From: Sporolactobacillus sp. THM7-7
GTDB taxonomy: Bacteria; Bacillota; Bacilli; Bacillales; Sporolactobacillaceae
Assembly: GCF_004153225.1 (NCBI RefSeq)
Contig: NZ_SEMB01000002.1
Location: 62,001 to 126,000 of the forward strand
Direction: 5' to 3'
Length of the DNA stretch: 64,000 nt
This document shows positions 55,815 through 64,000 of the stretch, one piece after another. The first letter of the stretch is position 1, and each line of letters begins with the position of its first letter. The translations under genes were made by a program, and so were the position numbers. The notes beneath the pieces were generated by a model. That model made no database searches, was not told where the DNA came from, and saw only the letters and a program-made list of their open reading frames with translations.

Positions 55815-56406
55815 GCTTTTCCCCCCAATTATAAAAACGCTTATTTTATTATACACCACATCCCATTAAATTCGAAAAGACAAAAGTTTCGGGGTAAGTC
55901 AAGTAATTGTGAGTATCTTTTTGATCCCTTTAAATACAAAATCATTTTTTGTTTTAAAAATAAGCCGTTTTCGATTTTGTCCTAATCCGCTGGGAACCCT
56001 TTTTGATTCGTCCGTGTTCTCGATTATTGTTGTTTTTTTAGGTTTATTTCTCATGCCGCTGCCGGACGCTCGCTTGCCGCGGGCGATCCAGGAGCCTCCT
56101 CGGCAAGCCGCAGCCTGCGGGGTCTCCTTCGGCTCGCTCTCCCGCAGGCGTCTCGCATCCTCCGCGGCATGGGCTTTGCTTCCAAAAACAACATGGGATG
56201 AAAACAGAATCTTCGATTAAAAAACGTTGAACCTTTTGATTAGCCTGAATCCAAAATCAGTACACCCACATACATTTTACTTACCCAGGTGCAGAGGCTG
56301 AGGATTGCCGGCCGGAAAATCTCCCGTATTTTTTCGTCTATCGTCGGCCGCTCGAACGCTGTTTTGTGATACAGTTAAGATATCATGTGAACTGGAGTGA
56401 CCTTTT
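55815..56406. other. 592-bp intergenic region ytkL-pepQ
   Basis: Divergent spacer. The central part (56052-56182) is repeat family 2; the rest is AT-rich without a supported gene. Short open frames here run through the repeat and lack RBS and homology. Confidence 0.7.
56052..56182. repeat. Dispersed GC-rich repeat family 2, copy 2
   Basis: GC-rich block with GCTTGCCGCGGGCGATC near its left end and CCGCAGGCGTCTCGCATC near its right end, plus internal pairs (GCCGCAGCCTGCGG). It is closely related to 15566-15641 but about 55 bp longer. Confidence 0.7.
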
Positions 56407-57501
56407 TTGACTGAAAAAATCAAAAAAATCAAGCAGTGGCTGGAAAAGAATGATTCGCGACTCGCCTATATTACGGACCCTACCAATATTTTTTACCTGA
56501 CCGGTTTCAAATGCAACCCGCATGAACGGTTTCTCGGGCTCTTTGTATTTCCCGAAGACGAACCGTTCATCGTTTGCCCGGAACTGGAAGTCGGCCAGGC
56601 GCGCGCCGCTTTTGCAGGAAAAGTCATTGGCTATCGAGACGATCAGGATCCCTGGGCCGCGGTCGGGAAAGCTTTGGATAAGAAAAAACAGAACGGAGAA
56701 AAGATAGCTATCGAGCCAAGCACCCTCCCTTATAAAAATGCCGTGATTTTATCGGATTTATATGAGAGCCCTGCTTTTATTTCGATTGAAGGCCTGCTTT
56801 CGTCGATGCGAAGCGTTAAAAGCCGGGCAGAACTTGACGCCATGAAAAAAGCGGGTGAAATCGCAGACTATGCCGTTCAGATCGGGGTAAATGCCATAAA
56901 AAAGGGAAGAACGGAGCGAGCCATCATTGCCGAAATTGAATATGAACTGGCGAAACACGGATATTCGGAGATGGCTTTCGATACGATGGTGCTTACCGGA
57001 GAAAACAGCGCCGCCCCGCATGGTTATCCGGGTACACGGCAAATCAAAGAAGGCGACTTTGTTCTCTTTGATCTCGGGGTTGTCGTCAACGGCTATTGTT
57101 CGGACATTACGCGAACCGTATGTTATAAACACGCTACAGACGATCAGATAAAAATCTACAATACATGCCTTCAAGCAAATAGGGCGGCCATTCAGGTTGT
57201 TCGAAAAGGGCTGCGCATCGGCGATCTTGACGGAACAGCCAGAAAGGTTATTTCGGAAGCCGGCTACGGACATTATTTCACCCATCGGCTCGGACACGGC
57301 CTCGGCCTCGGAGAGCATGAAGCGCCTTCTATGAGCGCCGACAACGACAAGACGCTGACGACCGGCATGGTCTTTACCATTGAACCAGGCATCTATGTCC
57401 CGGACCTCGGCGGCGTTCGCATCGAAGACGATATATATCTCAGCGAGGATGGACCCGTGACGCTGACTCATTACTCGAAAGACTTGCAAATTATCCAATA
57501 A
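56407..57501 (+). CDS. pepQ: Xaa-Pro dipeptidase (M24B)
   Basis: Metallopeptidase cleaving X-Pro dipeptides. The 364 aa have an N-terminal creatinase-like domain (about 1-125) and a pita-bread catalytic domain with the five metal ligands in FDLGVVVNGYCSDITRT (two Asp), HRLGHGLGLGEHEAP (His), FTIEPGIYVP (Glu) and VRIEDDI (Glu). The start is TTG 56407 with GGAGTGA upstream. It has its own terminator at 57534-57567. Confidence 0.92.
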   Translation: MTEKIKKIKQWLEKNDSRLAYITDPTNIFYLTGFKCNPHERFLGLFVFPEDEPFIVCPELEVGQARAAFAGKVIGYRDDQDPWAAVGKALDKKKQNGEKIAIEPSTLPYKNAVILSDLYESPAFISIEGLLSSMRSVKSRAELDAMKKAGEIADYAVQIGVNAIKKGRTERAIIAEIEYELAKHGYSEMAFDTMVLTGENSAAPHGYPGTRQIKEGDFVLFDLGVVVNGYCSDITRTVCYKHATDDQIKIYNTCLQANRAAIQVVRKGLRIGDLDGTARKVISEAGYGHYFTHRLGHGLGLGEHEAPSMSADNDKTLTTGMVFTIEPGIYVPDLGGVRIEDDIYLSEDGPVTLTHYSKDLQIIQ

Positions 57502-57533
57502 GAGAGCGTTCAAAAAAATCCGGAAAAATAGCT

Positions 57534-57567
57534 GCCCCCGTTTTCTTGGAGAGCGGGGGCCTCTTTT
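57534..57567 (+). terminator. pepQ terminator, joined to a repeat end
   Basis: GCCCCCG (57534-57540) pairs with CGGGGGC (57554-57560), followed by CTCTTTT. Directly upstream, 57509-57533 is a left end of repeat family 1. Confidence 0.75.
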
Positions 57568-57621
57568 GCAAAAAAAGGGAAGACACGTCCGGATCGCTTA
57601 TCGTATGCTGCGGGGGACGCT

Positions 57622-58464
57622 TCAGTAGACCCGCTCCCGGGTTTCATCGAGAGACAGCGCTCTTGCGTATTGACGGAAGAATGCGCCAAGAGCGCCTTTA
57701 TAAGTCCCTTTCCACGGTTTCTGTTTGCCGCAGTAATGAATGAAGACCGTGTTTTCTTTAATCCACTCGATATCGCCGAGCCTACTGTTTGTCAGCGAGA
57801 ATTTTTGAAGTCCAAAGTATCTGGCATCATAGTTGTAATAAGCACCGGAGACAGGAATAATTTTATCCCAATACAGGGCGTTAAACACATCCTGATCCGG
57901 GAGCAGGAGCTTTTGACTATGTTCCTCAATGAAGTCGAAAATTCGCCGCACCGAGTCCTCCTTTTTCAGGCTGGACACATTCATCAAGAGAACCCCCGTG
58001 TTAAAATATCCTTTCGCTTTCGGCGTTTTCAGACGTATCCGATTGAAAGGCCTTGCCATCTTGACGGGAAATTCATGTTCCGAGGCGATAAAATAAGCGC
58101 TGTGAAACGATTTGCGGTATAATGCGCCAATTGAGTTCAATACAATAATATCCGGATCAAGATAAAGAATACGATCCACATGACCCGGCAGATAACGGTA
58201 AGCAATCAGCCGGTAATACATTTCGGAAGTAAAATGTTTGATGACAGCGGCTTTCTTGAAAATCGATGGTTCGACAAAAAGCGGAACAAAAGAGTGACCA
58301 TGGTCTGAAATAAAGGAATCAAGGTCCATTAAATCGACTTCCGTCACACCGGAATGCATCATATAAATCGAAAAACGATCGCTTGGATTGTTTTCAAAAA
58401 GCGACTTCAGCATCACTTTCAGCGGATAAAGGTAATTCGCATTCAGTGCCACAAGAATATTCAT
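57622..58464 (-). CDS. Glycosyltransferase family 8
   Basis: The 280 aa have the GT8 fold: NILVALNANYLYPLKVMLKSL at the N-terminus, a DxD-type metal site in LYLDPDIIV (about 100), FNTGVLLMN (about 155), and DQDVFNALYWDKI and FIHYCGKQKPW (about 195-255) typical of galactosyl/glucosyltransferases. The acceptor is unknown; related bacterial enzymes modify LPS, teichoic acid or surface proteins. ATG 58464 has GAGGGAG upstream. It is an isolated gene between convergent pepQ and the ackA unit, and is not part of the conserved B. subtilis order. Confidence 0.85.
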   Translation of the reverse strand: MNILVALNANYLYPLKVMLKSLFENNPSDRFSIYMMHSGVTEVDLMDLDSFISDHGHSFVPLFVEPSIFKKAAVIKHFTSEMYYRLIAYRYLPGHVDRILYLDPDIIVLNSIGALYRKSFHSAYFIASEHEFPVKMARPFNRIRLKTPKAKGYFNTGVLLMNVSSLKKEDSVRRIFDFIEEHSQKLLLPDQDVFNALYWDKIIPVSGAYYNYDARYFGLQKFSLTNSRLGDIEWIKENTVFIHYCGKQKPWKGTYKGALGAFFRQYARALSLDETRERVY

Positions 58465-58570
58465 CAAAAGCAGCTCCCTCTGTCATCTACAGCTCTCTGA
58501 TCGAATTCATCAGGCAGGCGGTTAACCCGGTCTCAGGCAACGGACATCGATCTGGTGCTTTTAGAGGATA

Positions 58571-58704
58571 TTCAAAAAGTCCGGGAAAAGGGCTGCCCGA
58601 TCTCACGCCCGCTTACTATTACGCCTCACGTACTTTGTTTATACGCTCCGGGATCAAAGCTGCGCTTTCTCGACTTCTCGACCTTTTTGTTCTCCCTTTC
58701 GAGC
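58571..58704. repeat. Dispersed repeat family 1, copy B
   Basis: Begins TTCAAAAAGTCCGGGAAAA, with CCTCACGTACTTTGTTT and GCTGCGCTTTCTCGAC inside and CCCTTTCGAGC at the end. It ends 6 bp short of the ackA stop codon (58710-58712). Confidence 0.8.
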
Positions 58705-58709
58705 CGGCT

Positions 58710-59981
58710 CTATCTTCCTGATGCCTGGCTGTCATTTTTACTCGATGGATACGACGTGCTCTCCGAATAAGAAGAGGCATGAAATGCTCGGCTTTGCTTT
58801 GAGAGACGGACGGTGTCTCTTGCGATCATGACTTCTTCGTTTGTCGGGATCACCATGATTTTGACCGGTGAATGAGACGCATTGATAAACGCCTCTTTCC
58901 CGCCTATTTTATTCCTTTCTGGGTCGCAGTATACACCCATGAATTCCAATCCTTCAAGAATCCGTCCACGTATCATCGCGCTATGTTCGCCAATTCCGGC
59001 TGTAAAAATAATGGCGTCAACGCCCGACATCTTCGCCGCATAGGAACCGATAAATTTATGAATGCGTTCGGCAAAAATGTCGATGGCTAGCTTTGCCCGC
59101 TTGTTGCCCCGTTTTGCTTCCTTCTCGATGTCGCGCAAGTCGCTGGAAAAACCGGAGATCCCCAGCATCCCGCTTTTTTTATTCAGCACGTTGATGACTT
59201 CATTCGCGTTCATTCCCGTTTTGTCCATAATATAGGGAATCAGCGCGGGATCGATGTCACCGGAACGGGTGCCCATCGTCACTCCGGCCAGCGGTGTGAA
59301 CCCCATCGAAGTATCAATGGAGCGGCCGCCCTTGACAGCCGTAACACTCGCCCCATTGCCAAGATGACAGGAAATCAACCTGAGTTGCTCAATGGGCCGT
59401 TTCAGCATTTCGGCGGCACGCAGCGTCACGTACTTGTGACTGGTTCCGTGAAACCCGTATTTTCGAGCACCATAATCTGTATAGTATTGATACGGAATGC
59501 TGTATAAGTATGCCTCGCTGTCCATCGTCTGGTGAAAGGCCGTATCGAAAACAACCACCTCTGGAACATCGGGAAGCACTTCGCGGAATGCTTTGATACC
59601 CACTAGGTTCGCCGGGTTGTGCAGCGGAGCGAGTTCGGAAAGGTTTTCGATTTTCCGGATCACTTCATCCGTAACCAATACCGAATCGTCAAACATTTCC
59701 CCGCCGTGAACGACACGATTGCCGATCCCGTCGATCTCTTTCAGAGAATGGATGATACAAAGCGACGTCAGTTTGTGCAGCAGTTCCTGCACCGCCGCTT
59801 CATGATCGGGAATAAATGTGGTTTCCTGCTTCTTTTCCCCGTTAACACTGATCGTAAAAATCGAATCAGGCAGACCGATCCGCTCTACCGCCCCCTTCGT
59901 AATCAACGTTTCCGCCGGCATGTTAAGAAGTTGGAATTTCAATGATGAACTGCCCGCATTGATCGCCATAATTTTTGCCAT
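58710..59981 (-). CDS. ackA: Acetate kinase
   Basis: Transfers phosphate between acetyl phosphate and ADP in overflow metabolism. The 423 aa have [15 protein letters not shown] (ATP site), [32 protein letters not shown] and the catalytic [18 protein letters not shown]. The C-terminus after [11 protein letters not shown] is about 25 residues longer than the usual length (near 395 aa) and is Ser-rich. It lies 26 bp downstream of ytxK and is probably co-transcribed. No terminator was seen; repeat copy B begins right at the stop. Confidence 0.95.
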   Translation of the reverse strand: MAKIMAINAGSSSLKFQLLNMPAETLITKGAVERIGLPDSIFTISVNGEKKQETTFIPDHEAAVQELLHKLTSLCIIHSLKEIDGIGNRVVHGGEMFDDSVLVTDEVIRKIENLSELAPLHNPANLVGIKAFREVLPDVPEVVVFDTAFHQTMDSEAYLYSIPYQYYTDYGARKYGFHGTSHKYVTLRAAEMLKRPIEQLRLISCHLGNGASVTAVKGGRSIDTSMGFTPLAGVTMGTRSGDIDPALIPYIMDKTGMNANEVINVLNKKSGMLGISGFSSDLRDIEKEAKRGNKRAKLAIDIFAERIHKFIGSYAAKMSGVDAIIFTAGIGEHSAMIRGRILEGLEFMGVYCDPERNKIGGKEAFINASHSPVKIMVIPTNEEVMIARDTVRLSKQSRAFHASSYSESTSYPSSKNDSQASGR

Positions 59982-60007
59982 ATTCCTTCATCCCTTTATC
60001 GTCTTGA

Positions 60008-60979
60008 TTACAGTCGACGCGCAAACCAATCATCCATTTTCCGCATGAACCGGCGAAGCTCCTCTTGATTAGAGAAAGACGGCATTTCAGCCAGAAGCGC
60101 CTGATTGGCCTGTGCGGTCTCCCTCTCTTTTTTCTGAAGGAGAAGCACGCTCTTAGCCGCTTCCTGATTTTTGAAAAGCGAGAGCGGCAGCTGCAGAAGG
60201 GCAAGAATGACCGCATGACGATGAATAAACCGGTGAAAATGGCGTTCCCTATCCTCCGAAAACAGCCGGTTGGGGATCAAATAGAGCAAGTATCCCGAGT
60301 CTTTGAGCGCTTTTATCCCCTGCTCAATAAATAGGAAATGCGTATACGCCTTTCCTCCGATTTCATTCAGTTCGTACGTTTCCGCAGTCTTCTTATCCGG
60401 GTAAATCCCGACCGGGACGTCACAGACTACAATATCGCAAGGCTCGATTAATAGCGGCTTGAGTCCGTCCTGATGGAAAAAATGGATATCCTTCTGCTGC
60501 AAATTGGCATTCGTCACAGCCAGATTCAGAAGCAAGCCGTCCGTATCCGCACCGTATGCGGCCACGTCTTCGGCTTTTGCCTGATTCATAATCCCGGTCA
60601 GGAGGTTCGCCGTGCCGACCGCCGGATCGAGAACCGAAAAAGGGCGTTCATTCATGAGCAGCGAGACGATATGGCCAAACAAAAGAACGAGGCTGTCCGG
60701 TGTCAGCTCATGATTCGGAAGGTGCGCCTCCTTCATTCCTTTTAAAATCGCAAGCTGAAACGCGCGGCGTATCTCTTCCGCGGTCATGCCTTCATGAAAA
60801 AAGTGCGCATAAAGGGTTTCCAGTTCCTTTTTAATCCCTTCTTCGCCAATTCGATCTTCGTATATATATCGCCCGGTCGCCGAGAGCGCTTCTAAATAAG
60901 GAATCTGGCGCTGCTTTTTTATAAGTATAGAAGATTGATTCAGTATTGAAAACAATTCGCTTACCGTTGTCGTTTGCAA
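60008..60979 (-). CDS. ytxK: Class I SAM-dependent DNA methyltransferase family protein YtxK
   Basis: The 323 aa match the N6-adenine methylase-like YtxK family. A helical N-terminus (about 1-100) is followed by a Rossmann fold with SAM motif VLDPAVGTANLL (about 115-126) and a DVPVGIYP loop in place of the catalytic NPPY. No target recognition domain or partner endonuclease is present, so this is not a restriction system. The start is TTG 60979. It precedes ackA as in B. subtilis. A cre-like site lies just upstream. Confidence 0.9.
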   Translation of the reverse strand: MQTTTVSELFSILNQSSILIKKQRQIPYLEALSATGRYIYEDRIGEEGIKKELETLYAHFFHEGMTAEEIRRAFQLAILKGMKEAHLPNHELTPDSLVLLFGHIVSLLMNERPFSVLDPAVGTANLLTGIMNQAKAEDVAAYGADTDGLLLNLAVTNANLQQKDIHFFHQDGLKPLLIEPCDIVVCDVPVGIYPDKKTAETYELNEIGGKAYTHFLFIEQGIKALKDSGYLLYLIPNRLFSEDRERHFHRFIHRHAVILALLQLPLSLFKNQEAAKSVLLLQKKERETAQANQALLAEMPSFSNQEELRRFMRKMDDWFARRL

Positions 60980-61002
60980 AACTACTTTCCCCCAAACAAG
61001 AA

Positions 61003-61016
61003 ATAAAACGCTTACA
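61003..61016 (-). promoter_or_regulatory. cre-like site upstream of ytxK-ackA
   Basis: On the minus strand TGTAAGCGTTTTAT matches the CcpA consensus at 12 of 14 positions, 24 nt before the ytxK start. In B. subtilis ackA is activated by CcpA; here a promoter next to this site was not found, so the effect is uncertain. Confidence 0.45.
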
Positions 61017-61042
61017 CAACCAGAGACACGTCGGGTGGATTA

Positions 61043-61537
61043 CTACGCATTTTTCGCTGCTTCGATCGCCGCAGTATAATCCGGATGATGCGTCACTTCA
61101 TCGACGTATTCCGTATAAACAACCCGATCCGAAGAATCGACGACAAAAACGGCTCGGGCGAGCAAACGAAATCCTTTCATGACCGCGCCGTACGCCTTAC
61201 CAAAAGAAAGATCGCGGTGATCGGACAGCGTGACCGCGTCATCCAGGCCGGCAGCCCCGCACCATCGGCTTTGCGCAAAAGGCAGATCCACGCTGACTGT
61301 GATCACGGTTACACCGTCAAGCCTTGTGGCTTCCTCATTAAAGCGCCGGGTTTCGGCATCGCATACACCCGTATCCAGGGACGGAACCGAGGCTAGAATT
61401 CGAACGCCCGAATAGTCGTTAAGCTTTTTTTCGTTCCATTCACGATCCAGAACCGTAAAATCTGGAGCCGTATCGCCAACGTGAACCGATTTTCCCAGCA
61501 GTTCCACCGGTTTTCCGCCAAACGCCACGCTTACCAT
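61043..61537 (-). CDS. tpx: Thiol peroxidase Tpx
   Basis: Atypical 2-Cys peroxiredoxin reducing peroxides with thioredoxin. The 164 aa have the peroxidatic motif SLDTGVC (Cys59) and the resolving cysteine in SRWCGAAG (Cys93), the standard Tpx arrangement. It sits between ytfJ and ytxK as in B. subtilis. The trxA gene in this same window would supply the reductant. Confidence 0.96.
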   Translation of the reverse strand: MVSVAFGGKPVELLGKSVHVGDTAPDFTVLDREWNEKKLNDYSGVRILASVPSLDTGVCDAETRRFNEEATRLDGVTVITVSVDLPFAQSRWCGAAGLDDAVTLSDHRDLSFGKAYGAVMKGFRLLARAVFVVDSSDRVVYTEYVDEVTHHPDYTAAIEAAKNA

Positions 61538-61714
61538 AACAAACCACTCCTTCTACATATTATACGTTTAATGTTAGTGGTATCGCAATAAGAATACAAG
61601 CCGTACGGATAATCATCCCGTCTCGCTCCCTAAGAGAAACACTATGTATATACGTTGCGGTACGCTTAAAGTTTCATTGAAGAGTCTGCTTGTCAATAAA
61701 CGTGTTCCTGTTCA

Positions 61715-61753
61715 TGAAAAATACCAGCCCGAAAAAGGATCCGGCTGGTATTT
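61715..61753 (-). terminator. Terminator downstream of ytfJ
   Basis: AAATACCAGCC pairs with GGCTGGTATTT, followed on the minus strand by TTTTTC. It separates ytfIJ from tpx. Confidence 0.85.
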
Positions 61754-61786
61754 GATGTATCGTGGAAAAGAAGAGGCCTCTCCCCT

Positions 61787-62272
61787 CTAAAAATCCGCGT
61801 CCGTCCACTCAATACTGCCCCTTCGTTTATTCTTCCCCTGTTTTGACTGATGGGCATCCTGGCCGCTTCCTCCTGTCTGTTCCATGATTTCCTTCACTTT
61901 CTCTACAGTCTGAGGGGCAAGGTCGATCAGCCGCTCGTAAAGATGGGTATTATTGTCCAGATGAACCGTTTTAACGCCTCTCGGTCCGATAATCAGGAAG
62001 GCGATCGGCGTGATCGAGACGCCTCCCCCGGTTCCGCCGCCAAAGGGGAGATACGCTTCCGTCTCTTCATCAGGCGTCTCGTCGGGATTTTCATTTTTTG
62101 TATTAAACTCGCTGCCTCCGGCGACAAACCCGAAACCGACTCTGGAGATCGTCACGATCATATGCCCGTCTTCCGTCTGTATCGGATCACTGATAATGGT
62201 TCCGACATCGATCATGGACTGAAGACTTTCCAAAGCCGTTTTCATTAAACCTTGTATCGGGTGATCAGTCAT
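61787..62272 (-). CDS. ytfJ: Sporulation protein YtfJ (GerW family)
   Basis: The 161 aa match the YtfJ/GerW family: HPIQGLMKTALESLQSMIDVGTI at the N-terminus, a glycine-rich FGGGTGGGVSITPIAFLII core, and a charged tail. The family is linked to spore germination and formation; molecular function is unclear. It overlaps ytfI by 8 bp, so the two are translationally coupled, and it is followed by a strong terminator. Confidence 0.93.
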   Translation of the reverse strand: MTDHPIQGLMKTALESLQSMIDVGTIISDPIQTEDGHMIVTISRVGFGFVAGGSEFNTKNENPDETPDEETEAYLPFGGGTGGGVSITPIAFLIIGPRGVKTVHLDNNTHLYERLIDLAPQTVEKVKEIMEQTGGSGQDAHQSKQGKNKRRGSIEWTDADF

Positions 62273-62876
62273 TTCCTTCTCCCTCTTTCATCAGTTGCCT
62301 GATTTTTCTTATGATAACCATAGTCTCCCCTACTTTAAGTGTGATCATGCATGACAATCGGGAAGTCAGGTACTCTTCCTGAAAAACGGGAACCACATGA
62401 ATGCGGGTATTCCCGTCAATTAGCTCGCTGAACGGCAGCAGGACAACCGATTTCGCGGACCGGATCAGTCCGCAAATTATCGCTGTCCGATGCGCCTCGC
62501 CCAGACCGCACGACGTATTCCATGAAAGATCGTGGAAAAGCGGATCCCTTGACGAACGCAGCACTCGAAGCAATCGCACGGCAAACCGACTAGCTACTTT
62601 CCAATTACGGAATGGCAGAGAAACATTTTCTTCTTCCCCTTCCGTTCCGGCCTGTTTCTTTTTCGCCATCTGTTTGACCAGCCGGTCCAGATCCTTTTCG
62701 GTCAGCCGAATGAACCATCGCTCTTTGTTCCAGAAATAGACGTGAACGATAAATTCAAAACGCTCCGGACTCGCGAAACAGCTCAAACGCAGAGACAGCG
62801 TACTTTTTAAAACAATGGCGATGCAGGCGAATAGCGCCAGAATCAAAACAATAAAAATAATAAAGTAAAAGAACAT
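62265..62876 (-). CDS. ytfI: DUF2953 membrane-associated protein YtfI
   Basis: The 203 aa have one N-terminal transmembrane helix (about 2-24) and a soluble DUF2953 domain with WNTSCGLGEAHRTAIICGLI and VVPVFQEEYLTSRLSC. It is the usual partner of ytfJ in spore formers. Function is unknown; co-occurrence suggests a role with YtfJ in the spore or mother cell. Confidence 0.85.
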   Translation of the reverse strand: MFFYFIIFIVLILALFACIAIVLKSTLSLRLSCFASPERFEFIVHVYFWNKERWFIRLTEKDLDRLVKQMAKKKQAGTEGEEENVSLPFRNWKVASRFAVRLLRVLRSSRDPLFHDLSWNTSCGLGEAHRTAIICGLIRSAKSVVLLPFSELIDGNTRIHVVPVFQEEYLTSRLSCMITLKVGETMVIIRKIRQLMKEGEGND

Positions 62877-63210
62877 GATTCAGCGTCCTTCTTAACCAAT
62901 CTGGCGGGTCTGGCCGGACAGCAAAAGTTTTCCCCTTTACTTTAATATTTGCGTCAATACCGAAATTATCCCCAAAAAAAAAACGAGTCATTTTTCCCCT
63001 GCTGAAAAAGAGTCAGAAAAAAATAAAAGACAAAGCGATCCGACATAACCGCTTCGTCTTCTATGTACGATCAGAACGTTTAAATGCTATAAGTCACAAA
63101 CGAACCCCTTCGCAGCTTGTTTGACACACCAGGACATCCCGGCCGCCGTTCAGACAGTACAAAAGGCCCCGCTTCGCCATGTTTTCTTCACAAAAAATGG
63201 AAAAAATAAA
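62877..63210. other. Intergenic region between hisIE and ytfI
   Basis: 334 bp. It holds the hairpin at 63012-63060 below hisIE and presumably the ytfI promoter. No gene is visible. Confidence 0.6.
63012..63060 (-). terminator. Terminator of the his operon
   Basis: On the minus strand AAGACGAAGCG and CGCTTTGTCTT pair, followed by TTATTTTTTT. It lies 150 bp after the hisIE stop. Confidence 0.8.
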
Positions 63211-63882
63211 TCAGTCCAATTTTTTCGCCTTTTCTCGTTGAAACTCGCTTTTTTCCCGATGCCGTTTTTCCAGAACGTGCAGCACGCGGTCAAAGCCGAC
63301 TTTCTGCTCACGAAGCATGACGAGCATGTGGTAAATCACGTCCGAGACTTCCCATTCCAGCTCATCGGCCGACCGGTTTTTCGCCGCAATAATGACTTCA
63401 GACGTTTCTTCACCGATTTTCTTCAGAATCTTGTCGATCCCTTCATTGAAAAGATAAGAGGTATACGTTCCCTCCGGACGTTCCGCTTCGCGTACCGCGA
63501 TGACATGCTCGAGCTCGGCAAGGATGCCGTATCGTTCGTTCCCGCTTGCCGCCGCTTCTTCCTTATCGCTTGCCTCCGACCGGAAACAGCTGTAGCTTCC
63601 GGTATGGCAGGCGGGGCCGGCCGGATCGACCTTAACAAGCAGAGTATCCGAGTCGCAGTCTACCGACCAGTCAATGATTCTCTGCGTGTTGCCGGACGTC
63701 GCCCCTTTATGCCACAATTCCTGCCTTGACCGGCTGTAGAACCACGTCTCACCGGTTTCCAGCGACTTCTCTAACGATTCTTTATTCATATAAGCGAGCA
63801 TTAAAATTTCTTTGCTTTGGGCATCCTGGACAATGACAGGAACCAGCCCTTTCTCGTCAAACTTAACTTCCGCCACATTCAT
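63211..63882 (-). CDS. hisI: Bifunctional phosphoribosyl-AMP cyclohydrolase/phosphoribosyl-ATP pyrophosphatase
   Basis: Steps two and three of histidine synthesis in one protein (HisIE). The 223 aa have an N-terminal HisI domain (about 1-110) with zinc and catalytic residues in [11 protein letters not shown] and CHTGSYSCF, a short linker, and a C-terminal HisE domain (about 122-205) with [25 protein letters not shown] and [15 protein letters not shown]. The ATG overlaps the hisF stop by 4 bp. Last gene of the his operon, which continues beyond the right edge. Confidence 0.96.
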   Translation of the reverse strand: MNVAEVKFDEKGLVPVIVQDAQSKEILMLAYMNKESLEKSLETGETWFYSRSRQELWHKGATSGNTQRIIDWSVDCDSDTLLVKVDPAGPACHTGSYSCFRSEASDKEEAAASGNERYGILAELEHVIAVREAERPEGTYTSYLFNEGIDKILKKIGEETSEVIIAAKNRSADELEWEVSDVIYHMLVMLREQKVGFDRVLHVLEKRHREKSEFQREKAKKLD

Positions 63883-64000
63883 CGAACAGGCACTCCTTCT
63901 TTTTTTAAATACGCCTTAACTTGCTCAACCGATGTCTCCTTATAGTGAAAAATAGAGGCGGCCAGCGCCGCATCCGCCTCGCCATTTACAAAAACGTCAT
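63879..64000 (-). CDS. hisF: Imidazole glycerol phosphate synthase subunit HisF, 5' part outside the window
   Basis: The last 40 codons are present, reading [19 protein letters not shown] and ending KKEGVPVR, the characteristic HisF C-terminus (last barrel strand and helix). The stop TGA overlaps the hisI start (ATGA). The cyclase makes imidazole glycerol phosphate and AICAR with HisH. This shows that the his operon runs into the right edge in the same order as in B. subtilis. Confidence 0.93.
   Translation of the reverse strand, partial: DVFVNGEADAALAASIFHYKETSVEQVKAYLKKEGVPVR

Noticed and set aside
60008-60979. Restriction-modification or phage-defence methylase
   Set aside because: The methylase-like protein is YtxK, conserved beside ackA, with no nuclease or specificity gene nearby.

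Overview
The window reads as a chromosomal segment of a low-to-mid GC, endospore-forming member of the Bacillales. Spore genes (sspI, ytvI, ytrH, ytrI, ytfJ, ytxC), Gram-positive RNA switches (lysine riboswitch, T-box, L20 leader), frequent TTG starts and a gene order close to the Bacillus subtilis lysC-ackA region all point that way. The fatty-acid degradation block (etfBA-fadBR-lcfA) and mdh that sit in this neighbourhood in B. subtilis are missing. That would fit a fermentative lineage such as the Sporolactobacillaceae, but the genus is inference. No phage, IS transposase, CRISPR array, tRNA or rRNA gene was seen.

Layout: 1-1803 holds sdhA (cut by the edge) and sdhC with their promoter. 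1900-4290 holds yslB and lysC with its lysine riboswitch. 4294-11580 carries repair and redox genes (uvrC, trxA, mutS2, polX, cvpA). 11824-18785 is translation: pheST behind a T-box, an rRNA methyltransferase, sspI, and infC-rpmI-rplT behind an L20-type leader. 18869-22476 is a two-component system with two exported PepSY proteins (ykoGHIJ-like). 22913-29127 holds a DJ-1 protein, ytxC, dnaI, dnaB, nrdR, coaE and mutM. 29165-38403 holds polA, phoPR and a complete pstSCAB operon with a regular Pho box. 38531-41320 has icd and citZ. 41529-48357 has ytvI, fxsA, a thioesterase, pyk, pfkA, accA and accD. 48578-55814 has dnaE, ytrHI, nrnA, ytoI and ytkL. 56407-64000 has a Xaa-Pro peptidase, a GT8 glycosyltransferase, ackA, ytxK, tpx, ytfJ, ytfI, hisIE and the tail of hisF.

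Functionally the segment links carbon metabolism (pfkA, pyk, acc, citZ, icd, sdh, ackA, several with CcpA-type cre sequences), phosphate sensing and uptake (PhoPR and Pst side by side), DNA replication and repair, and sporulation.

The most notable signals are: (1) a dispersed intergenic repeat of about 130-146 bp with inverted ends, three long copies plus short derivatives, one of them in the sdh leader; (2) a second GC-rich repeat family, one copy lying in the pheS leader downstream of the T-box; (3) a DnaE polymerase from which the OB-fold region appears to be cleanly missing; (4) a four-repeat, 11-bp-period Pho box before pstS; (5) a gene-within-gene start in lysC; (6) an AUU start for infC; (7) short tandem repeats in coding and non-coding DNA.
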